From Giesbergeria sp. (GTDB lineage Bacteria > Pseudomonadota > Gammaproteobacteria > Burkholderiales > Burkholderiaceae_C): a DNA stretch of 64,000 bases. The position numbers and the translations under genes were made by a program. The stretch spans positions 21,607-85,606 of the forward strand of contig JAKLLE010000004.1 in assembly GCA_023150295.1 (NCBI GenBank), read 5' to 3'. Below are positions 55,024-63,827 of this stretch, piece by piece. Numbering within the stretch: the first letter of the stretch is position 1; each line of letters opens with the position of its first letter. Below the pieces are notes generated by a model. It saw only the letters and a list, made by a program, of their open reading frames with translations. It ran no database searches and was not told where the DNA came from.

Positions 55024-55623
55024 ATGAGTTTTGTTCAACCCGTTGTGATGCGAGACCGCAACGTGCGCCTGGAGCCCCTGGGCCTGGAACACGTAGCGGG
55101 TCTGGCCGATGCCGCTGCCGACGGTGAACTGTGGAAGCTGCGCATCACCTCGGTGCCCGAGCCGCAGGACACGCGCGCCTACATCGAAACCGCACTGGAG
55201 GGCCGCGCCCAAGGCCACCGCTTTGCCTTTGCCGTGCTGGACGACGCCAGCGGCCAGGTGCTGGGCAGCACCAGCTTCCACGACATCCTGCCGGCCGTGC
55301 GCCGCGTGGAGATCGGCTGGACCTGGTACCGCAAGAGCGTGCAGCGCACCCACGTCAACACCACCGCCAAGCTGCTGATGATGGGGCACGCCTTTGACCA
55401 GCTCGCCTGCCACGTGGTGGGCTGGCGCACCGACAACTTCAACTTCGCCAGCCAACGCGCCATCGAACGCCTGGGCGCCAGAAAGGACGGCGTGATCCGA
55501 GGCCATGCACTGCGCCGCGACGGCACCATCCGCGACACCGTGATGTACAGCATGCGCAGCGGCGAATGGCCCGAGGCGCGTGCACAATTGCTATACCTTT
55601 TGCAGCGCCATGCGCAGGATTGA
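55024..55623 (+). CDS. GNAT-family N-acetyltransferase (RimJ/RimL type)
   Basis: A 199-residue acetyltransferase-like protein, with the blocks RVEIGWTWYRKSVQRTHVNT and WRTDNFNFASQRAIERLGARKDGVIR that line the acetyl-CoA site in RimJ/L relatives. The substrate is unknown. It lies between moxR and the VWA gene, 182 nt after the former (family B repeat between) and 21 nt before the latter. Confidence 0.88.
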   Translation: MSFVQPVVMRDRNVRLEPLGLEHVAGLADAAADGELWKLRITSVPEPQDTRAYIETALEGRAQGHRFAFAVLDDASGQVLGSTSFHDILPAVRRVEIGWTWYRKSVQRTHVNTTAKLLMMGHAFDQLACHVVGWRTDNFNFASQRAIERLGARKDGVIRGHALRRDGTIRDTVMYSMRSGEWPEARAQLLYLLQRHAQD

Positions 55624-55646
55624 CGGGCGCTAGAGGCTATTTTTAT
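55624..55646 (-). repeat. Family A repeat, partial copy A8 at the VWA gene start
   Basis: GGGCGCTAGAGGCTATTTTTATG on the plus strand matches the antisense of the repeat with the hairpin half missing. The VWA gene ATG is its last triplet. Confidence 0.45.
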
Positions 55647-56832
55647 GTTGATTGACTTTTTCTACACCCTGCGCGCAGCCAAGCTCCCGGTATCGGTGAA
55701 GGAGTACCTCACCCTGCTCGAAGCGCTGGAGGCAGGCGTGGTGGGGCCGCGCTCCGAGGACGCCTGGAGCCTGGACGATTTCTACTTCATGGCGCGCACC
55801 GCGCTGGTCAAGGACGAGAAGCACTTCGACAAGTTCGACCGCGCCTTTGCCGCTTACTTCAAGGGCGTGGAAATGGTGGCCGACTTCACCAAGGAAATCC
55901 CCGCCGACTGGCTGCGCAAGGTGCTGGAGCGTGAGCTGAGCCCCGAGGAGAAAGCTGCCATCCAGAAGATGGGCTGGGACGAGCTCATGGAGACGCTGAA
56001 AAAGCGCCTCGAAGAGCAGAAAGAGCGCCACGAAGGCGGCAGCAAATGGATAGGCACGGGCGGTACCAGCCCCTTTGGCCACGGTGGCTACAACCCGCAG
56101 GGCGTGCGCATTGGTGGTGCGGGCAAGAACCGCAGCGCCGTCAAGGTGTGGGAGCAGCGCGCCTACCGCGACTACGACGACCAGCAGGAGCTGGGCACGC
56201 GCAACATCAAGGTGGCACTGCGCCGCCTGCGCAAGTTCGCACGCGAGGGGCACGAGCTGGAACTCGATCTGCCCGACACCATCCGCAGCACGGCGGCCAA
56301 TGCGGGCTTCCTGGACATCAAGATGGTGCCCGAGCGCCACAACAACGTGAAGGTGCTGCTGCTCATGGACGTGGGCGGCACCATGGACGAGCACATCCAG
56401 CGCGTGAAGGAACTCTTCAGCGCCGTGAAGGCCGAGTTCAAGCACCTGGAGTTCTACTACTTCCACAACTGCGTGTACGACTTCGTCTGGAAGAACAACC
56501 GCCGCCGCTTTGCCGAGAAGTTTCCCACCTGGGACATCATCCGCAAGTACAACAAGGACTACAAACTCATCTTCGTGGGCGACGCCACCATGAGCCCATA
56601 TGAAATTTTGCAGCCTGGCGGCAGCGTGGAATACAACAACGAGGAGGCCGGGGCCGAGTGGCTGCAGCGCCTGACGCACGCCTTCCCCCGCTACGCCTGG
56701 GTCAACCCCGAACCGCAGGGCGTGTGGGAGTATCGCCAGAGCATCAGCATCATCCAGCAGCTCATGGGCCACCGCATGTTCCCTTTGTCACTCAAAGGCC
56801 TCGAAGACACCATGCGCCTGCTGTCAAAATAG
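55645..56832 (+). CDS. VWA-domain protein (CoxE type), partner of MoxR
   Basis: A 395-residue cytoplasmic protein. The N-terminal half is charged and probably helical (LLIDFFYTLRAAKLPVSVKE at the start). The C-terminal VWA domain has a degenerate MIDAS: the DxSxS site reads DVGGT at 242-246. Conserved KNNRRRFAEKFPTW and MSPYEI follow. MoxR and CoxE-type proteins usually form a metal-insertion or maturation chaperone. The target here is unknown. Its ATG lies within a partial family A copy. Confidence 0.85.
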   Translation: MLIDFFYTLRAAKLPVSVKEYLTLLEALEAGVVGPRSEDAWSLDDFYFMARTALVKDEKHFDKFDRAFAAYFKGVEMVADFTKEIPADWLRKVLERELSPEEKAAIQKMGWDELMETLKKRLEEQKERHEGGSKWIGTGGTSPFGHGGYNPQGVRIGGAGKNRSAVKVWEQRAYRDYDDQQELGTRNIKVALRRLRKFAREGHELELDLPDTIRSTAANAGFLDIKMVPERHNNVKVLLLMDVGGTMDEHIQRVKELFSAVKAEFKHLEFYYFHNCVYDFVWKNNRRRFAEKFPTWDIIRKYNKDYKLIFVGDATMSPYEILQPGGSVEYNNEEAGAEWLQRLTHAFPRYAWVNPEPQGVWEYRQSISIIQQLMGHRMFPLSLKGLEDTMRLLSK

Positions 56833-56836
56833 CCGC

Positions 56837-58690
56837 ATGCCACGCCACGCCCCAACGCCGGCCCGATGGTCGGCGTTGCTGTTTTTCTGCCTGGTGCTGA
56901 CGGGCTGCAGCCTTTGGCCCCGCGCGAACGACGCCGGGCCCGACGACGACCCCGGCACGCCCCTGGCCTTTGAGGTGCACATCCAGGCCCCGGACGCACT
57001 GCGCCCGCTGCTGGAACAGCATCTGGACCTGCAACGCTTTCGCCACCTGCCCGACCTGCGTGCCGACGAACTCGAACGCCTGCGCGATGCCGCAGCCGCC
57101 AACGCCCGCGAGTTGCTGGCCACCCAAGGGTACTTTTCGCCCGAGGTCCAGTTGCACATGGCGGCGGCTGCGCTGGGCAGCCAGGCCGCGCAGCGCATCA
57201 CCGTACAGGTGGCGCCTGGCCCGCGCACCCAGGTCACGCAGGTGGACATCCGCCTGCAAGGCCCAGGCGCCCACGAGCCCACCGCCGAGCGCCTGCAGCG
57301 GCGCCTCCAATCCCAGTGGACGCTGCCCACCGGCCTGCCCTTCACCCAGGACGGCTGGGACAGCGCCAAGCAACACGGCCTGCGGTTACTGCAAACACAG
57401 CGCTACCCGGCAGCGCGCATTGCACACAGCCAGGCCGACATCACCCCCGCACAACAGCAAGCCCGCCTGGCCGTGGAGTACGACAGCGGCCCCCCGTACC
57501 GCTTTGGCGCGCTGCAGGTGCAGGGCAGCGCCCGCTACGGCAGCGACGCCGTGCGCCGCATCGCCCGCCTCCCCACGGGGGGCGACTACAGCGAGAGCGC
57601 GCTGCTCGATGCGCAGCAGCGCCTGACTGACAGCGGCTACTTCGATGCCGCCTTCCTGGCGCTGCAAAGCGATGCCGCAGATCCCCAGGCTGCGCCTGTG
57701 GTGGCCCAGGTGCGCGAGGCAGCGCTGCAAAAGCTGGTGCTGGGCGTGGGCGCCTCCACCGACAGCGGCCTGCGCCTCTCGGTGGACCACACGCACAACC
57801 GCCTGCCCTGGCTGGGCTGGCGCGCCCTCAGCAAGGTCAGCATGGACCGCAACACCCAGTCGATCAACAGCGACTGGACGGCCCTGCCCGACGACAATGG
57901 CTGGCACTGGTTCACCCAAGCGCAGGTGCAGCGCGACGCCACGGGCAGCACCATGGTGCACAGCAGCCGCCTGCGCGGTGGCCGGGGCAAGATCAGCAAA
58001 CGCATCGACCGCTTCCTGGCGCTGCAGTTCGACAGCGCCGACAGCCAGGGTGCGGGCGCACCGCCCTCCAGCGCAGCACTGAGCCTGCACTACGGCTGGA
58101 CCGGGCGCTACTTCAACCAGCACACCAACCCCACGCGGGGCTGGGGCCTGGCCTGGGCGCTGGGCCTGGGCCACACGCTGCGGCCAGAGCGCGACCCCTA
58201 TGTGCGCGCCCTGGCACGCTGGCTGCACTACCGGCCGCTGGAGCGGGTGGGCACCGCCACCCAGCCCGGTCGCAGGGCGCGCATTGCCTGGCGCGCCGAA
58301 GCCGGGGCCGTGCTGGCACGCGACAGTGCGCCGGTGCCCGCGAGCCAGCTGTTCGTGACCGGGGGCGACACCACCGTGCGCGGCTATGGCTACCACAGCA
58401 TTGGTGCGCGCACCAGCGCGGGGCAGACCGTGGGCGGCCGCTACCTGGCCGTGGCCAGCGCGGAATGGCAGCGCCCCCTGGTGTTGGACGGCGCCCCCTC
58501 CGACTGGGAAAGCGCCTGGTTCATCGACGCAGGTGCCGTCGCCGACCGCGTGGGCGATCTGCACGCCCGCGTGGGTGTGGGGGCAGGCCTGCGCTGGCAC
58601 AGCCCGGTAGGGCCGGTGCAGGCCGATCTGGCCTACGGCGTGCAAGAACGCAAGCTGCGCCTGCACCTGCGCCTGGGCTTCAGCTTCTGA
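56837..58690 (+). CDS. tamA: Translocation and assembly module protein TamA (outer-membrane BamA-like barrel)
   Basis: A 617-residue outer-membrane protein. A lipoprotein-type signal peptide ends at LTGC (Cys24), which is unusual for TamA. POTRA-like domains run to about residue 290 (GYFSPEVQL, GLPFTQDGWDSAK), then a 16-stranded surface-antigen barrel with the conserved TTVRGY motif near residue 514 and a terminal Phe (RLGFSF). It starts 4 nt after the VWA gene and is 9 nt upstream of tamB. Confidence 0.92.
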   Translation: MPRHAPTPARWSALLFFCLVLTGCSLWPRANDAGPDDDPGTPLAFEVHIQAPDALRPLLEQHLDLQRFRHLPDLRADELERLRDAAAANARELLATQGYFSPEVQLHMAAAALGSQAAQRITVQVAPGPRTQVTQVDIRLQGPGAHEPTAERLQRRLQSQWTLPTGLPFTQDGWDSAKQHGLRLLQTQRYPAARIAHSQADITPAQQQARLAVEYDSGPPYRFGALQVQGSARYGSDAVRRIARLPTGGDYSESALLDAQQRLTDSGYFDAAFLALQSDAADPQAAPVVAQVREAALQKLVLGVGASTDSGLRLSVDHTHNRLPWLGWRALSKVSMDRNTQSINSDWTALPDDNGWHWFTQAQVQRDATGSTMVHSSRLRGGRGKISKRIDRFLALQFDSADSQGAGAPPSSAALSLHYGWTGRYFNQHTNPTRGWGLAWALGLGHTLRPERDPYVRALARWLHYRPLERVGTATQPGRRARIAWRAEAGAVLARDSAPVPASQLFVTGGDTTVRGYGYHSIGARTSAGQTVGGRYLAVASAEWQRPLVLDGAPSDWESAWFIDAGAVADRVGDLHARVGVGAGLRWHSPVGPVQADLAYGVQERKLRLHLRLGFSF

Positions 58691-58699
58691 GCCGCGACC

Positions 58700-61600
58700 A
58701 TGCGCAGCCGTCCCCCCAACGCACCCGGCCCTGAGCACTTTGCCGCAGGCGCCAGCCTGCCCGCGCCCCCCAACCCCTACGCCGCAGCCGCCGGGCGTGG
58801 CACCCTGGCACCGGGCGCCGCCCAGCCCAGGCCCTGGGCATGGTCCCTGCTCACCCACGCCTTGGTGCGCACCGGCGCGCTGGCCTTGCTGGTCTGCGCG
58901 GCACCGGTGGCATGGCTGCACCTGCCAGGCTCGCTGGAGACCGCCCTGCGCTGGCTGCCTTCGCTGCTGCCCGCAGGCCAGCAGTTCGAGGCGCTGGGCG
59001 TACAAGGCACGCTGCGCCACGGCGGGCACATCGCCAGCCTGCGCTGGAGTGGCCCGGGCCTGCGCCTTCAGGCCCAGGACGTGCAGATGGACTGGGATCT
59101 GGCCACGCTGCTGCAGGGGCGCGTGGTGCTCAGCCAGCTGCGGGCTGCACAGCTGGCACTGGACAGCGTGCCGCAGCCCCCCGCACCCGACCGTGGTGCT
59201 GCACCGCCCGAGCACCTGGCCTTGCCGCTGGCGGTGGATGCACAGGCACACATTGGCCAACTGCTGTGGAACGGCCAGCCCCTGGCCCAAGAGCTGCAGG
59301 CGCGCTACCAGTATGAGGAGCCCTTGCACCGCCTGGAGCTGATCCAGGTGCAGGTGGCCCAAGGCCGGTACCACGCCAGCGCCACCCTGCAGGCGCAGGC
59401 CCCTTGGGCCTTGACAGCCGAGGCCGAGGGCAGCGTCAGCACCACCACCCCCGCCGGACAGCCGCTGGAGCTGCAGGCCAGGGCCCGCGTTGAAGGCCCC
59501 TGGACCGGCGCCAACGCGCTGCTCAACCTGCAAGCCACGCTGCAGCCCGCGCCACAGCACGGCACGGCCCTGCAGACCCACGCGCAACTCGACGCCACAC
59601 TCTCCCCCTGGGCGGTGCAGCCGCTGCAACAGGCACAGGCCAGGCTGCAGGCCATCGATCTGGCGGCGCTCTGGCCCCAGGCGCCACAGACAGCGCTCCA
59701 AGGCCATGTGCAGGTGCAGCCGCAGGGCGCCACCGGCTGGCAGATCGATGCGCAGCTGAACAATGCACAGCACGGCCCCTGGGACCAGGGGCGCCTGCCC
59801 CTGCAGGCCGTACAGGCCACGGCGCACTACAACGGCACCCACTGGGAGCTGCACCATGCGCGCCTGCAAGCTGGCACGGGCCATATCACCCTGCAAGGCC
59901 AGTACCACCCCGCCAGCCACCAGGTGCACGGCAGCGCCCGCCTGCAGGGGCTGGATCCGGCCCTGCTGCACAGCCGCTGGGCGCACCAGTCGATCGGCGG
60001 CACACTGCAGGCACGGCAAGACGACGCTGGCATGCACTGGCAAGTAGAACTGCAAGCCGCCCCGCACAACAAGGCAGCGCCCGCCGGACTGCGGCTGGAC
60101 CATGCCCGCGCCCAGGGCCACTGGCAGGGTCGCATTCTGCAGGTCGATCGGTTGGATGTGCAGGCGCTGCAGGCCCGCCTGCAAAGCCCTGGACTGGAAC
60201 TGCGCTGGGACCAGGCTGCACCGCAGGCGCGCGGCAGCCTGGGCCTGACCTTGCCCGGCGCCAGCGCCCAGGCCAGCGGGCACTGGAGCGCCCTCAACGG
60301 TGCGGGCCAGGCCCAGGTGGATGTTCAGCAGGCGGCCCTGGCACAGGCCTGGCTGCGGGCGCTGCCCGGCCTGCCTGCCCCCGCGCTGGCAACAGGCACG
60401 GCCCAGGGCCAGGCCCGTCTGGACCTGCGCTGGCAAGGCGGCTGGCAGGCGCTGACCAGCGCCGATGGCAGCGCAGCACAGCTGGAGGCTTCACTGTCCA
60501 TTCCGCGGCTGGACTGGACTCCCCTCCCCGCAGCCCCCCAGTCCCAGGAGCCGCTGCAATGGCGCGAGGTACAGGCCCGGCTCAGTGGCAACGCACGACT
60601 GGCCCGACTCGAAGTGGACGCGCAGACCCTGGCCCAGGGCCACCGCCTGCGCCTGCAAACCCGCTTGAGCGGCGGCCAGGACGCCCCTGCCGAAGGCAGC
60701 AGCGCCACCCCAACCGCCTGGCACGCCGAGCTGGCCACGCTGCAGCTCACGGCGTTGCCCGCCACACCGGGCACGGGCAAGCCCTGGGCGCTGGCGCTGG
60801 CCGCCCCGCTTTCCCTGGCGCTGCAGACTGCACCCGGGCCCAGTGTCACCATGCAAGCAGGCGGGGGTTCCGCCCAGCTCAGCGGTCCGCTGCCCGGCCA
60901 CACCCAACTGCATTGGGAGCCCCAGCGCCTGCGCACCCACCCCACCCAGCCCTGGCAGTGGCAAAGCCGGGGTGCGTTGGAAGGCCTGCCGCTGGACTGG
61001 CTGGCCGCGATATCACCCAAGCTCGCGTCGGCCCTGCACCCCGCCGCAACAGGCCAGGCACCCTTGCTGCTGCAAGGGCGCTGGGACTCCGAGGGCGGCC
61101 CGCGCCCGCGTGCCAGCGCCAGCCTGCAACGCCACAGCGGCGACCTGCCCCTGCCGCTGGGCGACACCGGCGCGGCCCCCACCACCGCAGGCGTGCGCAC
61201 CCTGGCCCTGCAGGCAGACGCCGAGGGCGACACCCTGCGCGCCCGGCTGCACTGGGACAGCGAACGCGCAGGCACGCTGGAGGTGCAGGCGTCCACACAG
61301 CTCACCACCGGCCCGCAGGGCTGGCAATGGCCCGCGCAGGCGCCCATCACCGCACAGGTGCATGCGCGCTTGCCGCAGCTGGGCGTCTGGTCTGCCCTGG
61401 CGCCACCCGGCTGGCGCGTGCAGGGCACTGTGGACGCGCAGGCCCGCCTTTCGGGCACGCGCAGCCAACCCCGCTGGCACGGCAGCCTGGCCGCCGATGG
61501 CTTTGCACTGCGCTCGGTACTGGACGGCGTGGATCTGCGCGACGGGCGCCTGCGCGCAGCCCTGCAGGGGGACCGCATCGAGATCACCGAGCTGCAACTG

Positions 61601-62695
61601 CATGGCAGCCCGGGCGGCGGCGCCCACATCCCCGGCTTCAGCGGCAACCGCACGCCCCCACCGCGCGACGGTGGCCGCCTGCAGGCCCAGGGCCACCTCT
61701 CCTGGGCCGACGGCCAAGGCCTGGCGCTGGACCTGCGCGCCCAGGCCCACGCCCTGCAGGTGCTGGCCCGGGCCGACCGGCAGGCCAGTGTCTCCGGCAC
61801 GCTGCGGGCCACCACCGACCAAGGGCTGCTGCGCCTGCACGGCCAACTGCGCGCCGACCGCGCCAGCGTGCTGCTGCCCGACGCCAGCGCGCCGCGCCTG
61901 GGCAGCGACGTGGTCGTGCACCGCACCGACGACCCCATCCCAGCGCCCACCCCAGCCGCCCCCAGGCCAACGGCCCGCGCGCCCGAGGTGGGCCTGCAGC
62001 TGGACCTGGGTGACGACTTTGCCGTGCAGGGGCACGGCATCACCACCCGCCTGACCGGGCAAATCACGCTGCAAAGCGGCAACCCGCCGGGCGCCCCGCT
62101 GCGCGTGCTGGGCGAGGTGCGCACCGTGCAGGGCCGCTACCGCGCCTGGGGCCAGGTGCTGGACGTGGAAACCGGGCTGATCCGTTTCAACGGCCCCTAC
62201 GACAACCCGGCGCTGGACATCCTGGCCCTGCGCCCGCACCTCAGCACACGCGCGGGCGTGCAGTTGCAGGGCACCGCACAAGCGCCACGCGTGCGCCTGT
62301 ACGCCGACCCGGAACAGCCCGACGCAGAAAAGCTGGCCTTGGTGGTGCTGGGGCGCAGCGCCGCCAACGGCACCGCCGAATCGGCACTGCTGCAACAGGC
62401 CGCGCTGGCACTGCTGGGCAGCAAGGGCACCAACCCCACGGCACCGCTGGCCACCCGCCTGGGGCTGGACGACATCGGCATCCAGGCCACGCAGGACAGC
62501 AACGGCGCCAGCAGCGCCGCCCTCACGGTCGGCAAGCGCCTGTCACAAGACCTTTACCTGAGCTACGAACGCAGCCTGTCGGGCGCGCTGGGCACGCTCT
62601 ACATCTTCTACGACCTCTCGCGCCACCTCACCCTGCGCGCCCAGACGGGCGAAAAGGCAGCACTGGACATGATCTACACCCGGCGCTTCGACTAA
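58700..62695 (+). CDS. tamB: Translocation and assembly module subunit TamB (AsmA/DUF490 repeat protein)
   Basis: A 1331-residue inner-membrane-anchored protein spanning the periplasm, for autotransporter assembly and probably lipid transfer with TamA. It has one N-terminal membrane helix (about 48-70), a very long beta-rich region of low complexity in Gln, Ala and Leu, and the C-terminal DUF490 domain (RLTGQITLQSGNPPG, ILALRPHLSTRAGVQLQGTA, KLALVVLGRSA) ending LRAQTGEKAALDMIYTRRF. Length is usual for the family. Codon bias matches its neighbours. Confidence 0.94.
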   Translation: MRSRPPNAPGPEHFAAGASLPAPPNPYAAAAGRGTLAPGAAQPRPWAWSLLTHALVRTGALALLVCAAPVAWLHLPGSLETALRWLPSLLPAGQQFEALGVQGTLRHGGHIASLRWSGPGLRLQAQDVQMDWDLATLLQGRVVLSQLRAAQLALDSVPQPPAPDRGAAPPEHLALPLAVDAQAHIGQLLWNGQPLAQELQARYQYEEPLHRLELIQVQVAQGRYHASATLQAQAPWALTAEAEGSVSTTTPAGQPLELQARARVEGPWTGANALLNLQATLQPAPQHGTALQTHAQLDATLSPWAVQPLQQAQARLQAIDLAALWPQAPQTALQGHVQVQPQGATGWQIDAQLNNAQHGPWDQGRLPLQAVQATAHYNGTHWELHHARLQAGTGHITLQGQYHPASHQVHGSARLQGLDPALLHSRWAHQSIGGTLQARQDDAGMHWQVELQAAPHNKAAPAGLRLDHARAQGHWQGRILQVDRLDVQALQARLQSPGLELRWDQAAPQARGSLGLTLPGASAQASGHWSALNGAGQAQVDVQQAALAQAWLRALPGLPAPALATGTAQGQARLDLRWQGGWQALTSADGSAAQLEASLSIPRLDWTPLPAAPQSQEPLQWREVQARLSGNARLARLEVDAQTLAQGHRLRLQTRLSGGQDAPAEGSSATPTAWHAELATLQLTALPATPGTGKPWALALAAPLSLALQTAPGPSVTMQAGGGSAQLSGPLPGHTQLHWEPQRLRTHPTQPWQWQSRGALEGLPLDWLAAISPKLASALHPAATGQAPLLLQGRWDSEGGPRPRASASLQRHSGDLPLPLGDTGAAPTTAGVRTLALQADAEGDTLRARLHWDSERAGTLEVQASTQLTTGPQGWQWPAQAPITAQVHARLPQLGVWSALAPPGWRVQGTVDAQARLSGTRSQPRWHGSLAADGFALRSVLDGVDLRDGRLRAALQGDRIEITELQLHGSPGGGAHIPGFSGNRTPPPRDGGRLQAQGHLSWADGQGLALDLRAQAHALQVLARADRQASVSGTLRATTDQGLLRLHGQLRADRASVLLPDASAPRLGSDVVVHRTDDPIPAPTPAAPRPTARAPEVGLQLDLGDDFAVQGHGITTRLTGQITLQSGNPPGAPLRVLGEVRTVQGRYRAWGQVLDVETGLIRFNGPYDNPALDILALRPHLSTRAGVQLQGTAQAPRVRLYADPEQPDAEKLALVVLGRSAANGTAESALLQQAALALLGSKGTNPTAPLATRLGLDDIGIQATQDSNGASSAALTVGKRLSQDLYLSYERSLSGALGTLYIFYDLSRHLTLRAQTGEKAALDMIYTRRFD

Positions 62696-62710
62696 AGGCC
62701 GTAGGATTTG

Positions 62711-62762
62711 GGCCAAATTGGCCTGCAGCGCCCGTCCATAAAGCGCGAGCAGCTATCAAAAT
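62711..62762 (-). repeat. Family A repeat, copy A9 (between tamB and tRNA-Arg)
   Basis: Minus strand: TTTTGATAGCTGCTC then GCGCTT-N7-GGGCGC (loop TATGGAC) and CTGCAGGCCAATTTGGCC. Antisense to tamB. The palindrome GGCCAAATTGGCC (62711-62723) forms its end. The upstream promoter region of the tRNA falls within it. Confidence 0.8.
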
Positions 62763-62779
62763 TGAAGCGTTTGAACGCG

Positions 62780-62785
62780 TACAAT
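62780..62785 (+). promoter_or_regulatory. Candidate -10 box of the tRNA-Arg gene
   Basis: TACAAT, 13 nt before the tRNA 5' end. No convincing -35 is seen at 16-18 nt, although TTGAAG and TTGAAC occur closer in. Confidence 0.3.
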
Positions 62786-62797
62786 CCTGCGCTGCCG

Positions 62798-62872
62798 CTC
62801 CTCGTAGTTCAATGGATAGAACGAGTGCCTCCTAAGCGCTAGATACAGGTTCGATTCCTGTCGAGGGGACCA
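62798..62872 (+). tRNA. tRNA-Arg (anticodon CCU), CCA encoded
   Basis: Cloverleaf folds fully. The acceptor stem CTCCTCG pairs with CGAGGGG (one U-G), the D stem is GTTC/GAAC, the anticodon stem AGTGC/GCGCT carries loop CTCCTAA with CCT at 62831-62833, the T arm is ACAGG-TTCGATT-CCTGT, the discriminator is A and CCA is encoded. It decodes AGG. A strong terminator follows at 62906. tRNA-Arg(CCU) is a frequent integration target for islands, and an integrase lies 178 nt downstream. Confidence 0.96.
62850..62872 (+). other. Candidate attachment site (attL) of a genomic island
   Basis: The T-loop to 3'-CCA end of tRNA-Arg is the usual crossover for P4-type integrases, whose gene begins 178 nt downstream. 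A matching direct repeat (attR) would lie beyond the window. Confidence 0.5.
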
Positions 62873-62905
62873 TGTGATCGCATCACACCGCATCACAACA
62901 CCTTG

Positions 62906-62943
62906 AAAACCCGCGTGCTTCATAGCATTGCGGGTTTTTTCTT
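62906..62943 (+). terminator. Rho-independent terminator after tRNA-Arg
   Basis: AAAACCCGC (62906-62914) pairs with GCGGGTTTT (62930-62938), with a short inner stem TGCT/AGCA, then TT and CTTG. It lies 33 nt after the tRNA. Confidence 0.85.
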
Positions 62944-62973
62944 GTCTCAAGTCATATCACCCCGTAACATGAC

Positions 62974-63039
62974 ATACCGCCTAAAAAGCGGTACTTTTGA
63001 CGGTATCTTGAAATACCGCCAAACGACATACCGCCAAAC
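62974..63039 (+). repeat. Iteron-like repeats upstream of the integrase
   Basis: Direct copies of ATACCGCC(A/T)AA start at 62974, 63013 and 63028, with inverted partners GCGGTA (62988-62993) and ACGGTAT (63000-63006). They end 12 nt before the integrase ATG and look like binding sites for integrase arms or an excisionase-type regulator. Confidence 0.65.
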
Positions 63040-63050
63040 GGGAGGGACTC

Positions 63051-63827
63051 ATGGCACTGACAGATGCCTTCACCAAGAACGCAAAACACAGCGGCAAACC
63101 CGCTGGCGACAAGCACCGCGACGGCAGCGGCATGTATCTACTGGTGAATGCAGGCGGCAAATACTGGCGCATGGATTACCGCTTTGCCGACAAACGCAAA
63201 ACGCTGGCGCTGGGCGTGTACCCCGAGGTCTCACTGGCAAAAGCCAGACAGCGACGCGACAAGGCCCGCGAGCTGCTGGCCGACGGTATGGACCCCGGCA
63301 TTGCCAAACGCGAAGAAAAGCAAGCCAAGGCGGCAGCGGCAGGAAACACCTTTGAGGCGGTGGCAGAGCAATGGCTCAAAGCCACGGCGGCAAAGCGGGC
63401 CACCATCACGCAGGACAAGGTGACGACATGGCTGCGCAAGGACGTTTTCCCCTACATCGGCAAGATGCCTATCACCAGCATCGGGCCGCGTGACGTGCTG
63501 GCCGTGGTGCGCAAGATGGAAGCGCGGGGCGTGATCGACAGCGCAAAGCGGATCGGCCAGATATGCGGGCAGGTGTTCCGGTACGCGGTGGCTGAGGGCA
63601 CGGCAGAACGGGACGTGACCACCGACCTGCGCGGCGCATTCCAGCACGCAGAGAAAAAACACTATGCCGCCATCACCGACCCGGCAAAGCTGGGCGAACT
63701 ACTGCGCTCCATTCACGCCTACACCGGGCACCCCTACAGCGTGGCAGCGCTGAAGCTATCCCCGCTGGTGTTCCTGCGCCCCGGCGAACTGCGCACCGGC
63801 GAATGGGCCGAGATTGATCTGGAGGGG
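63051..63827 (+). pseudogene. P4-type tyrosine integrase, interrupted by an IS element
   Basis: About 259 codons remain. The N-terminal DUF4102 domain (about residues 1-85, LGVYPEVSLAKARQRRDKAR) and SAM-like core-binding domain (about 100-185) are intact. The catalytic domain begins at about 205 and has the first Arg in FLRPGELR (residue 243), but the sequence stops after EWAEIDLEG. The later HxxR and Tyr motifs are missing because an IS end begins at about 63825. The frame continues 34 codons into the IS. Normal length would be around 400 residues. The gene marks the left edge of an island inserted at tRNA-Arg. Confidence 0.9.

Noticed and set aside
57386..60436. A 1016-codon minus-strand open frame under tamA-tamB
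   Set aside because: Low-complexity Gln/Ala/Gly composition, no recognisable motif, and fully covered by two well-supported genes on the plus strand.
62974..63039. CRISPR array
   Set aside because: Repeats are only 8-11 nt with uneven spacing of 39 and 15 nt and inverted partners; there are no spacers and no cas genes.
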